A DNA stretch of 64,000 nucleotides from Tistlia consotensis USBA 355 (GTDB lineage Bacteria; Pseudomonadota; Alphaproteobacteria; Kiloniellales; DSM-21159), in the NCBI RefSeq assembly GCF_900177295.1, contig NZ_FWZX01000005.1:1-64000 (forward strand), written 5' to 3'. The notes under the pieces were generated by a model. That model saw nothing but the letters and a program-made list of their open reading frames with translations. It was not told the DNA's origin and searched no databases. Below are positions 54,468 through 61,951 of this stretch, one piece after another (the stretch's first letter is position 1; every line of letters begins with the position of its first letter). Made by a program: the position numbers and the translations under genes.

Positions 54468-56469
54468 GCGCCCGGCCGGCCGCCGGCGCCCTCAGCCTCT
54501 CGACCGTCTCGAGGTCGGCGAGCAGCAGGGCCTGCTCCTTGCCGGTCAGCGGCGCGCCGCGGGCGAACTTGTCCCGCGCCTCGTCGAGCGCGTCGCCGTC
54601 CGGGGCGGTCTCGCCGACCGCCAGCAGGATCGAGCGGTGCAGGCTCCAGAGCTCGCGGTCCCCGGCGACGGCGCCGAGCGGGTCGCGCGGCGGCAGCGGG
54701 GCTTCCTCGGCCGCCAGCTCGTGGGCGCGGACGACGACGAAGGGCGGCTCGACCTCCTCGGGGATCAGGAACAGGCCGCGCCGGCCCAGCCAGGCACCGA
54801 CCGAGCGCTTGGCGGTCGCCCAGCTGAGCAGCGGCGTCAGCACCAGGCCGCCGGCCAGCGGCAGGTACCACCAGCCGAGCGTGCCGGGCAGCAGCCTGGC
54901 GGCGACGCCCAGCAGCAGGCCGATCGCGACCTCGCTGCCGTGCGCCCTGAGCGCGGCGACCAGCGGGAAGTCGCCTTCGGCCCGCTGCTGCGGCCGCCAG
55001 CCGCTGTCGGCGCCGGACAGCACCTCGATGACGAAGCGGCTGTGCAGCAGCATCATGGCCGGCGCCAGCAGCGTCGCGAGGATGCACTCCAGCAGCAGCG
55101 ACAGGGTCAGGTGGAAGCGGCCGCCGAGCCGGCGGGCCAGGCCGCCGTCCAGCATCGCCTCGATCCAGGCGATGATCTTGGGAATGAACAGCAGCACCAG
55201 GCTGAGCCCGAACAGCCGGAGCGCATCGGCGGCGACCGAGGCCGGCCAGACCGGGAAAGGATCGCCGGGCACGAAGTACTCCGGCGTCGCCAGCGCCTGC
55301 TGGAAGCCGAGCAGCAGGCCGCCGGCCAGGAACAGCAGCCAGAGCGGCGCGGCCAGGTAGGACAGGATGCCCATCACCAGGTGGACCCGGCTGAGCAGGT
55401 GCAGCCCCTCGGCCGGCACCACCGCGGCATGCTGGATGTTGCCCTGGCACCAGCGGCGGTCGCGCACCGCGAAGTCGAGCAGGCTCGGCGGCGGCTCTTC
55501 CCAGCTGCCGCCCAGCTCCGGGCACATCCAGACCTTCCAGCCGGCGCGGCGCAGCAGCGCCGCCTCGACGAAGTCGTGGCTCAGGATCGCGCCGCCGAAG
55601 GGTCGCGGGCCGGGCAGCTGCGGCAGGCCGCAGCTGCCGGCGAAGGCGGCGACGCGCAGGATCGCGTTGTGGCCCCAGTAGTTGCCCTCGCCGAGCTGCC
55701 AGAAGGCCTGGCCCTGGGCCGCGGTGCGGCCGACCAGGGCGCCGGAGAACTGCTGGAAGCGGGCGAAGAGCGACCTGCGGCCGATCGAGCGCGGCGGCAC
55801 CTGGATCAGCGCGGCATCGGGATTGGCCGCCATGCGCCGGACCATCTCGACCATGGTCTCGGCCGCCATCAGGCTGTCGGCGTCGAGCACCAGCATGAAG
55901 TCGTAGCCGCCGCCCCAGCGGGTCACGAAGTCGGAGAGGTTGCCGCTCTTGCGCTCGCGGTTGACGGCGCGGCGCCGGTAGAACAGCTGGACGCGGTTGC
56001 CGAGGCGCCGGCGCAGGTCGGCCCAGGCGCGCTCCTCGGCCAGCCAGACCGAGGCGTCGGTGGTGTCGGACAGCACGAAGAAGTCGAAGCGCCTGGCGAC
56101 GCCCAGGCGCTCCAGGTCCTCGATCATCGCCTGCAGGTTGCCGAAGACCCGGCCGGTGTCCTCGTTGTAGACCGGCATCACGACGGCGGTGCGGCGGCGC
56201 AGCTCGGCCTCGGCCTCGGCGCGTCGGAAGCCGGCCGGACGCCAGCCGCCGAGCCGGGCCAGCCCGCCGGCCAGCGAGGCCCAGGCCGGCACCGCGATCC
56301 AGGCGGTCAGCAGGGCGAAGATGCCGAGCAGAGCCACGTCGAGCGGCTGCCAGCCGTCGACGGCGAGCACACTGGCGAAGGCCGAGGCGGCAATCGCGGC
56401 CGTCGCCAGCGCCGCGATGAACACGAGCGCGCGGTTGAGAACCGCTTCGAGGCGCTGCTGCTTGCCCAT
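54412..56469 (-). CDS. opgH: Glucans biosynthesis glucosyltransferase OpgH
   Basis: The 685-residue inner-membrane glycosyltransferase (GT2) makes the backbone of osmoregulated periplasmic glucans. It has N-terminal membrane helices (about 12-35 and 45-70) and the GT2 core TAVVMPVYNEDTGRVFGNLQ. DFMLVLDADSLMA provides the DxD-type motif, and RRWCQGNIQHAAV carries the R-x2-RWCxGN processivity motif. Several C-terminal helices follow. The companion opgG is not in the window. The N-terminus is short for OpgH, and the small frame just upstream may encode the missing N-terminal segment. Confidence 0.93.
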   Translation of the reverse strand: MGKQQRLEAVLNRALVFIAALATAAIAASAFASVLAVDGWQPLDVALLGIFALLTAWIAVPAWASLAGGLARLGGWRPAGFRRAEAEAELRRRTAVVMPVYNEDTGRVFGNLQAMIEDLERLGVARRFDFFVLSDTTDASVWLAEERAWADLRRRLGNRVQLFYRRRAVNRERKSGNLSDFVTRWGGGYDFMLVLDADSLMAAETMVEMVRRMAANPDAALIQVPPRSIGRRSLFARFQQFSGALVGRTAAQGQAFWQLGEGNYWGHNAILRVAAFAGSCGLPQLPGPRPFGGAILSHDFVEAALLRRAGWKVWMCPELGGSWEEPPPSLLDFAVRDRRWCQGNIQHAAVVPAEGLHLLSRVHLVMGILSYLAAPLWLLFLAGGLLLGFQQALATPEYFVPGDPFPVWPASVAADALRLFGLSLVLLFIPKIIAWIEAMLDGGLARRLGGRFHLTLSLLLECILATLLAPAMMLLHSRFVIEVLSGADSGWRPQQRAEGDFPLVAALRAHGSEVAIGLLLGVAARLLPGTLGWWYLPLAGGLVLTPLLSWATAKRSVGAWLGRRGLFLIPEEVEPPFVVVRAHELAAEEAPLPPRDPLGAVAGDRELWSLHRSILLAVGETAPDGDALDEARDKFARGAPLTGKEQALLLADLETVERLRAPAAGRALSVVSDSTAENPRSPALA

Positions 56470-56483
56470 CGAGGGTCTTGGGC

Positions 56484-56714
56484 TCAGCGGTCGTCGTTAG
56501 CTGCCGGCGGCACCGGCGTCGCGGCGATCCGGGCCGGCGCCAGACGCGCCGGCTCGCCGAACAGCCGCAGCAGCGGCACGGCCTCCAGCCGCTGAATCGG
56601 CATGGCCATCCGCTGCTGGGGAGGAACCACCAAGCCTGCAACCTCGAAGGGAGCGCCCCCCGGATCCGACGCAAGCGCGCCGCGACCGGGCTCGACCCCT
56701 GCCTGCTCCTTCAT
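56484..56714 (-). CDS. Small protein upstream of opgH, possibly its detached N-terminal segment
   Basis: This 76-residue frame ends 14 bases before the opgH start, in a different frame. It contains PPQQRMAMPIQRLEAVPLLR, resembling the AMPxQxL stretch that many OpgH proteins carry before their first membrane helix. A gaggtaacggga ribosome-binding site precedes its ATG, while opgH itself has no clear one. It could be a true separate leader protein or the result of a frameshift in opgH. The frame has no membrane helix and no other recognisable domain. Confidence 0.45.
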   Translation of the reverse strand: MKEQAGVEPGRGALASDPGGAPFEVAGLVVPPQQRMAMPIQRLEAVPLLRLFGEPARLAPARIAATPVPPAANDDR

Positions 56715-57020
56715 TCCCGTTACCTCGTGAGCCAGATGGGAAGTAGCTTGGAATGCCCGCGGCGTCGCGCAAGCTGCCGCACTCACAAATAGTTGGAGCC
56801 GACAGCGGCCACCCTGCGGGCACCCGATGGCAAAAATGCGTTCGATGCTCCATGGTTCCCGCGGCACCCGGAATCGCGTCCCGAAAAGCGCCTTGAAACA
56901 GGCTCCCCGACGGCGCGGAACGGCCGGCCGAACAAGGAACCGTTGCGTGTTGCAGCGGCGCCTTGTAGAGCGTACCCCGTTACTATAGAAACCGTTCCAT
57001 AGTCGTTCCGGGAGCGATGC
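56715..57020. other. Intergenic region between opgH and the response regulator
   Basis: No gene is supported here. The only visible signals are near the right end. A weak promoter-like pair ttgtag (56963-56968) and tataga (56984-56989) has a short 15-base spacer. An overlapping dyad actat/atagt (56982-56986 with 56999-57003) lies just before the regulator start and could be an autoregulatory site. The rest is featureless. Confidence 0.35.
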
Positions 57021-57773
57021 TTGGGGAACTCTTCGCGCATTCTGGTCGTCGAGGACGATGCGCAGGTTCGGGCAATGGTATCCACGCTTCTTGGAAGGGC
57101 TGGATACCAGGTGGATGCCGTGCCCAGGGCCAGCGACATGAGGAAGGCGCTGACCGAGGGCAGCGTCGACCTGATCCTGCTCGACGTGCTGCTGCCTGAC
57201 GGCGACGGCTTCGAAGCCCTGCGCCAGCTCCGTGAGACCAGCGACCTGCCGGTCATCATGCTGACCGGCGTCGACGGGCCGGACGACCGTGTCCACGGCC
57301 TCGAGTCGGGCGCCGACGACTACGTCTGCAAGCCCTTCGATCCGAACGAGCTGATCGCCCGCGTGCGCAGCGTGCTGCGCCGCGCCGACGGCGCCGCACG
57401 CGTTGTCGACCCCGGCGGCACCTCGACCGTCTACAGCTTCGCGGGCTACGACATCGACGTGACCCGGCGCACCTTGACCAACCGCAACGGCCGGGACATC
57501 GAGCTGACCGCCGGCGAGTTCGACCTGCTGCTGGCCCTCGCCGAGGCGCCGAACCGGCCGCTGTCGCGCGACCAGCTGCTCGACAAGACGCGCTCGCGCG
57601 AATGGTCGCCCTACGATCGCTCGATCGACGTGCTGATCGGCCGCCTGCGCAAGAAGATCGAGGAGAACCCCTCGAAGCCGGCGCTGATCAAGACGGTGCG
57701 CACGGTCGGCTACGTGCTCTCGGCGCAGGTCGAGCGCCGCCAGGTGCGCCGGGTGCCGCTGCCCGCACACTGA
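57021..57773 (+). CDS. OmpR/PhoB-family response regulator, orphan
   Basis: The 250-residue regulator has a receiver domain (about 5-120). The acidic pocket is VVEDDAQVR, the phospho-acceptor is Asp55 in LILLDVLLPDGDG, and the switch residues lie in PVIMLTGV and VCKPFDP. A winged-helix effector domain follows (about 145-240), with LTAGEFDLLLALAEAPNRPLS and DVLIGRLRKKIE leading to KTVRTVGYVL. The start is a TTG with a gggag ribosome-binding site. No histidine kinase is adjacent, so its partner is elsewhere. Its targets are unknown. Confidence 0.92.
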   Translation: MGNSSRILVVEDDAQVRAMVSTLLGRAGYQVDAVPRASDMRKALTEGSVDLILLDVLLPDGDGFEALRQLRETSDLPVIMLTGVDGPDDRVHGLESGADDYVCKPFDPNELIARVRSVLRRADGAARVVDPGGTSTVYSFAGYDIDVTRRTLTNRNGRDIELTAGEFDLLLALAEAPNRPLSRDQLLDKTRSREWSPYDRSIDVLIGRLRKKIEENPSKPALIKTVRTVGYVLSAQVERRQVRRVPLPAH

Positions 57774-57779
57774 ATGACG

Positions 57780-57795
57780 GGCCGGAAAGCCGGCC
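57780..57795 (+). terminator. Short hairpin after the response regulator
   Basis: The arms ggccgg (57780-57785) and ccggcc (57790-57795) pair around aaag, 6 bases after the stop codon. The rest of the gap to 57977 shows nothing else. Confidence 0.45.
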
Positions 57796-57977
57796 GCCCC
57801 GCCAGGGTCGTCGCGCAATCGAGGATGTCCTCTGCCCCGCCCGTGGAGGATGCGGTTTCGTCGCTGGTGCCGGCCCGGTCCTCCAGGGCGCCTCAGCGTC
57901 TCACCGAATCGGGCGCAAGGCAATATCGCGGCGCAGCATAGGTCCCGTGCATCGGGATCGGGCGACCGCCTGCGCGA

Positions 57978-59060
57978 TCAACCGGCGAATCCGGCCGACC
58001 CCGCCGCCAGGGCCTCGTAACGGGGGCGCAGGTCGATCCGTGCGCCCGTCCCGGCCGCCTCGCTGACCGCCAGCGTGGCGATCAGGGTGCGGGTGCCGTC
58101 CTCGACGCTCTGCAGGGAGTCGGCCTCGCCGCGGATCACGTCGCGGAAATGGTCGAGCTGCGCGACGTAGGGGTCGAGCGTCGGAGCCGGCAGCCGCTGC
58201 GCGAGCACCGCGCGGTTCCAGCTCGGCGGCCCGCCCGGCTGGCTCCAGCGCACCAGGTCCGGGAACTCCAGCGCGCCGAGGCTGCCGAAGAAGCGGTAGC
58301 TGCTCTCGCCGCTGAAGGGAAAGTCGGGGACCTCGCCGGTGCCCTGCTCGACGCTCCAGGGAGAGACGGCGCTGTCGCTGGCGACGACCGTCGCGAGCGC
58401 GCCTTCGGCGAACTCCAGCAGCGCCGCCGCCGTGTCCTCGACCGCGAAGCCGCGCTGGCTGTTCGAGGCCATGGCCCCGACCGCGGCGATCTCGCCGACC
58501 AGGTAGCGCAGCAGGTCGATCTCGTGGATCAGGTTGATCAGGATCGGGCCCCCGCCCGGCTCCCGGCGCCAGGGCCCGGCCTCGAAGTAGGCCTCGGGCT
58601 TGTAGACCGCCCAGACCACCGAGACGCCGACCAGCCGGCCGATCTCGCCGGCGCCGAGCAGGCCACGCAGCACCTGGACCTGCCGGTGGTGGCGGCGATG
58701 GTGGCCGACCAGCGTCTTGATGCCGGCGCGGCGTGACTCCTCGACCAGCCGGGCGGCGGCCTCGACGGTGTCGGCGACCGGCTTCTCGACCAGGATGTGC
58801 ACCCCGCTGCGCGCGCAGTCGATGCCGGTCTCGGCATGGGCCCGGTTCGGCGAGGCGATGATCACCGCGTCGGGGCGCGCTTCGGCCAGCAGGGCCCGGT
58901 GATCGGCGACGACCCGCTCGCCCGGGTAGCGCGCGGCGACGACGTCGCGCTCCGGGTCGGCGATGCCGGCCAGCTCGAAGTCCGGGTGCGCCAGGATCCG
59001 CTCGATGTGCTTGCGGCCGATCATGCCGGCGCCGATCACGCCGATCTCAAGGGGGCGCAT
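57978..59060 (-). CDS. Gfo/Idh/MocA-family NAD(P)-dependent oxidoreductase
   Basis: The 360-residue protein has an N-terminal Rossmann domain with IGVIGAGMIGRKHIERILAH, then the family motifs VIIASPNRAHAETG and HILVEKPVADTVEAA with the catalytic Lys. HEIDLLRYLVGEI supplies the catalytic His/Asp helix in the C-terminal domain. It oxidises or reduces a sugar, inositol or similar polyol. It stands 153 bases from the first putative precursor peptide gene on the same strand. Whether it belongs to that cluster is open. Confidence 0.92.
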   Translation of the reverse strand: MRPLEIGVIGAGMIGRKHIERILAHPDFELAGIADPERDVVAARYPGERVVADHRALLAEARPDAVIIASPNRAHAETGIDCARSGVHILVEKPVADTVEAAARLVEESRRAGIKTLVGHHRRHHRQVQVLRGLLGAGEIGRLVGVSVVWAVYKPEAYFEAGPWRREPGGGPILINLIHEIDLLRYLVGEIAAVGAMASNSQRGFAVEDTAAALLEFAEGALATVVASDSAVSPWSVEQGTGEVPDFPFSGESSYRFFGSLGALEFPDLVRWSQPGGPPSWNRAVLAQRLPAPTLDPYVAQLDHFRDVIRGEADSLQSVEDGTRTLIATLAVSEAAGTGARIDLRPRYEALAAGSAGFAG

Positions 59061-59213
59061 CAGAGGCTCGCTCTCCCACGCTCGGAGGCCCGCCGCAATC
59101 CCCGGCGTCCGGCGGCGTCCGATCAGCCGTCGCGCAAGACTCTTCGGCGAGGCGGCAGATCGGGCGCCGCAGACGCCCGAGCCGCTGCAGGCCCCGGCGT
59201 CGGCTCCGCCACC

Positions 59214-59462
59214 CTAGCTGCGCAGGTCGAGCGCCTCGACCTCGGAAGCGTCGACCGCGTTGCCGTTCACACAGAAGGCCACGCAGGCGCGAGCCGGGCT
59301 GGCGTCGCGGCCGTCGAGCGCCTCGATCTCGGAAGCGTCCACCGCGTTGCCGCTCGTACAGAAGGTCACGCAAGCGGAAGCGCAGATCCGTGCCGCGTCC
59401 GCGCCGCGGGCGTCCAGCGCCTCGATGCCGTCGAACTCTCCGTAGGTCGCCTTGTCAGCCAC
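59214..59462 (-). CDS. Putative multi-core modified-peptide precursor 1
   Basis: The 82-residue peptide has a short leader (MADKATYGEFDG) and two repeat units. Each unit starts with IEALD-x-R and continues into a Cys-bearing core ending in GNAVDASE: first ICASACVTFCTSGNAVDASE, then ACVAFCVNGNAVDASE. It closes with VEALDLRS. The GTG at 59460-59462 is chosen because ggagga lies 7 bases upstream, exactly as in precursor 2; an in-frame TTG further up would absorb that ribosome-binding site. Repeated cores framed by a constant motif are typical of RiPP precursors that release several products. No homologue is recalled. It shares leader and upstream DNA with precursor 2. Confidence 0.75.
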   Translation of the reverse strand: MADKATYGEFDGIEALDARGADAARICASACVTFCTSGNAVDASEIEALDGRDASPARACVAFCVNGNAVDASEVEALDLRS

Positions 59463-59570
59463 GGTCCGTTCCTCCGTCAATGGGAAGCAGCGAGCAAAAC
59501 CGACATCGGTGCGTGCAGGCGCCGAATCATACTCCGTCGTTGCTGCGAGCGTGCGGACCGAATGCCGCTT

Positions 59571-59618
59571 CTGTCAAGCAGGGAAACATTAAATTACTCG
59601 TCAGAATCAGGGATTTGC
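59571..59618 (-). promoter_or_regulatory. Conserved upstream block of precursor 1
   Basis: This 48-base block is identical to the block at 60297-60344 at 40 positions, without gaps. It starts, read leftward, with gcaaatccctg and ends with gcttgacag, which contains a ttgaca hexamer 110 bases before the GTG. A tatgat-like -10 occurs nearer the gene (complement of atcata, about 59527-59532). The remaining DNA of the 409-base gap holds the terminator of precursor 2 and no other gene. Confidence 0.55.
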
Positions 59619-59810
59619 AGAGTCTTTCGACCGCGCCGCGAAAGCCTCCCGCCTTGCTTGCCGGTCGCCGGCCCCCGAGGAGACTCCGCCGGCCGAGCAT
59701 ACGCGAGGGCGGCACGGCGGCAGCGGCCGATTGATCCGAGGAGGTTGCCGCCCCGCGGACAACGGTGGCGGTCCGGCCGCGCGGGCCATCTGTCCGCTGA
59801 CGGCCCGGCG

Positions 59811-59849
59811 AAAAAGGGCCCCGCCGCCGGGACAGCCGGCAACGGGGCC
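59811..59849 (-). terminator. Intrinsic terminator after precursor 2
   Basis: Read leftward, a GC-rich stem (arms ggccccg and cggggcc, with further inner pairing gccgg/ccggc) is followed directly by cttttt. It lies 22 bases after the precursor 2 stop. This is the clearest hairpin-plus-T-run terminator in the window. It shows that precursor 2 is a short independent transcript not continuing into precursor 1. Confidence 0.8.
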
Positions 59850-59871
59850 TGTCGATTGCGGTGACGTCCGG

Positions 59872-60192
59872 TCAGTCGCCGCGCGCGTCCGGCGCCTCGA
59901 CCTCCGGCGCCTTGCAGAAGCCCCAGCAGGCTGGCATCACAGGGCAGGCGCGCAAGCCGGCAGCGAGGTCTTCCGCGTCCAGCGCCTCGATCTCGGGCTC
60001 CGGGCTGCCGCCGGTCCTGTTGTAGCAGACTCGCGGACCATCGTCGTCCCGTTCGTCCAGAGCCTCGATTTCCGGCGTCTTGCAGATGGCGCAAGGCACG
60101 CAGCCGGTGCAGACGCGGGCTCCGTCGGTGAGATCCCGCTCGTCCAGGTCCTCGATACCGTCGAACGGTCCGCAAGTCGCCTTGTCAGCCAC
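59872..60192 (-). CDS. Putative multi-core modified-peptide precursor 2
   Basis: The 106-residue peptide has a leader MADKATCGPFDG, nearly that of precursor 1, and three units. They are IEDLDER followed by ARVCTGCVPCAICKTPE, IEALDER followed by PRVCYNRTGGSPEPE, and IEALDAE followed by LRACPVMPACWGFCKAPE, closed by VEAPDARGD. The (I/V)E(A/D)LD motif thus separates three different Cys-containing cores. A GTG start lies 7 bases after ggagga; an ATG five codons upstream overlaps that site and is less likely. An intrinsic terminator follows. It is divergent from the SagB-type dehydrogenase, the probable modifying enzyme. Confidence 0.78.
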   Translation of the reverse strand: MADKATCGPFDGIEDLDERDLTDGARVCTGCVPCAICKTPEIEALDERDDDGPRVCYNRTGGSPEPEIEALDAEDLAAGLRACPVMPACWGFCKAPEVEAPDARGD

Positions 60193-60296
60193 AGTCGGTT
60201 CCTCCATCGATGGGATGCACCGGCGAAACGGCATCGCTGCCCGCAGGCGCGGATGATAGTACGTCGCTACCTCGAGCGTCCGGTCGGGTGCCGCCC

Positions 60297-60344
60297 CTGT
60301 CAAGCGGGAAAACATTGAGTTGCCTGTCAGAAACAGGGATTTGC
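60297..60344 (-). promoter_or_regulatory. Conserved upstream block of precursor 2
   Basis: The block matches 59571-59618 at 40 of 48 positions. It contains ttgaca (read leftward, 106 bases before the GTG), and a tatcat-like -10 follows closer to the gene. A perfect inverted repeat cctgt-cagaa-acagg lies inside it. Because the SagB-type gene starts 111 bases away in the other direction, the block could serve both genes. Confidence 0.55.
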
Positions 60345-60454
60345 GGTGTCCGTCGGCGGCGTCGCGAACGGCCGGACGGCTTGCTTTCCGGCCATGGGCT
60401 CCCGACAGTGTCGGCACCGTCGAACCCGCCCTCCTGCCGCGGAGCCGCCCGCCG

Positions 60455-61888
60455 ATGTCCGATCCAGCGACGCGTCGATCCCCGGCAGCCGGCAGCGCCG
60501 GCCAGGCGACGGGCGACAGCCTCTGCGTCGGGCCCCACCCCGACCTGGCGGCCGTCGAATGGTCGGAAGCGAGCGCCCGGCTGCTGCTCACCGGCGGCCT
60601 CGAGACGAGCCTGGCCTGGCGCCTGCCGGAAACCGGCGCACTGCTGCGCAGGCTGTTCGGCGAGGGGCTGTCCCGGGCCGCCTGGTCGGAGGCGGCCGCG
60701 GCCGCCCCCGACCAGGGGGCCGAGGCCGAGGCGCTGCTCGACCGCCTGCGCCGCGGGCGCCTGCTGCTCTGGTGGTACGGCGCGCCCGGGCGTCGCCTGC
60801 TGCTTGCCGAGCCGCTGCGCGGCAGCTTCGCCCCGGCCTCGCCGGCCGAGCCGGTCGACGCGACCTGGCGGCTGTCTGAGAAGGCCCTGCTGTTGCTCGC
60901 CCGCGAGGCGCCGCGCCTGGTCGATCCGCTGGTCGAGGCGCAGATCGTCGTGCCGGGAGCGGGCCTGCCCCTGCTGCCGGCGCTCGCCGCCCTGGCGCGC
61001 AGGGCGCCCGCCGCCTCGCCCCCGCCGGAAGGCCTGCCGGGGGGGCTGCCGGATGGCCTGACCGAGTTCCTGGCCTGCTGCGGCTTCCTGCACCCGGACG
61101 GTGCGGTCTCCGCCTTCGCCGAGGCCTGGACGCCGGCCGAGTGGCTGTTCCAGCGCCAGACCGGCTTCGGGACCGGCGGCCGCTTCGAGTTCGCGACGAC
61201 CGGCGCGCGCGACGTGCCGCCCGCGGGCCCGCGGCCGCGCGCGCCCGAAGCGACGCGGATCGCGCTGCCGCAGCCTGTGGAGCGGCCGAGTTCCCCCTTC
61301 GCCGAGCTGATGGAGCGGCGTCGCTCCCTGCGCCGCCCGGGCTCGCGGCCTCCCGCGCTGCCCGACCTCGGCGCGCTGCTGTGGAGCGTCGCGCGGCGCC
61401 GCAGCGATCGCGAGCAGGCGATGGAGGGCGACATGGTGCTGCGCAACGTGCCGGCCGGCGGGGCGCTCGGCGAGCTCGAGTTCTATCTGGCTGTAAACCG
61501 CTGCTCGGGGCTGGAGCGCGGGCTCCATTTCTACGACGGCCTCGCCCACGCCCTGGCCCCCGTCGCGGCACCGGACGCGACCTTCGAGGCGATGATGCAG
61601 GACGCCGCGGAGAGACTGTTCCTCGAGAACGCCCGGCCCGATTGCCTGGTGATTCTGTCGAGCCGCCTCGCGCGCCTGTCGCAGAAGTACCGCGGCGGCG
61701 CGCTCCGCCTCTCGCTGCTGCACGTCGGCTTGGTCTTCGAGGCGCTCTACCTCGGCGCGACCGACCTCGGGCTCTCGCCCTGCGCCAACGGCTTCGTCGA
61801 CCAGGCCTTCTTCGCCGCCCTGACCGGGCTCGACCCCTTCGAGGAGCTGGCCCTCGGCCAGTTCGCGCTGAGCGGCCCGCCGGACTGA
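60455..61888 (+). CDS. SagB-type dehydrogenase (nitroreductase-fold, FMN)
   Basis: The 477-residue protein has an N-terminal part (about 1-265) without clear motifs and a C-terminal nitroreductase-fold domain (about 280-475). The latter includes FAELMERRRSLRRPG, PAGGALGELEFYLAVNR, LERGLHFYDGLAHAL and LVFEALYLGATDLGLSPCANGFVD. These are the landmarks of SagB/McbC-type enzymes, which oxidise azolines to azoles in peptide natural products with FMN. No cyclodehydratase (YcaO) is seen within the window, so either it lies beyond the right edge or this enzyme acts on another modification. It is divergent from precursor 2. Confidence 0.87.
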   Translation: MSDPATRRSPAAGSAGQATGDSLCVGPHPDLAAVEWSEASARLLLTGGLETSLAWRLPETGALLRRLFGEGLSRAAWSEAAAAAPDQGAEAEALLDRLRRGRLLLWWYGAPGRRLLLAEPLRGSFAPASPAEPVDATWRLSEKALLLLAREAPRLVDPLVEAQIVVPGAGLPLLPALAALARRAPAASPPPEGLPGGLPDGLTEFLACCGFLHPDGAVSAFAEAWTPAEWLFQRQTGFGTGGRFEFATTGARDVPPAGPRPRAPEATRIALPQPVERPSSPFAELMERRRSLRRPGSRPPALPDLGALLWSVARRRSDREQAMEGDMVLRNVPAGGALGELEFYLAVNRCSGLERGLHFYDGLAHALAPVAAPDATFEAMMQDAAERLFLENARPDCLVILSSRLARLSQKYRGGALRLSLLHVGLVFEALYLGATDLGLSPCANGFVDQAFFAALTGLDPFEELALGQFALSGPPD

Positions 61889-61951
61889 GCGCGAACGCCT
61901 TTCGCCAGGGCGCGCGATCCAGGCTAGTCTGGCGATGAAAGGGGCGACGAC

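Noticed and set aside
59463-59480. TTG start for precursor 1 six codons upstream of the GTG.
   Set aside because: That start would place the strong ggagga ribosome-binding site inside the gene. In precursor 2 the same spacing to a GTG is conserved, so the GTG is the better start.
60455-61888. Calling the cluster a classical thiazole/oxazole-modified microcin system on the strength of the SagB-type enzyme.
   Set aside because: No YcaO cyclodehydratase or E1-like partner is visible in the window, and the cores are not rich in the Ser/Thr/Cys-Gly runs typical of that class.
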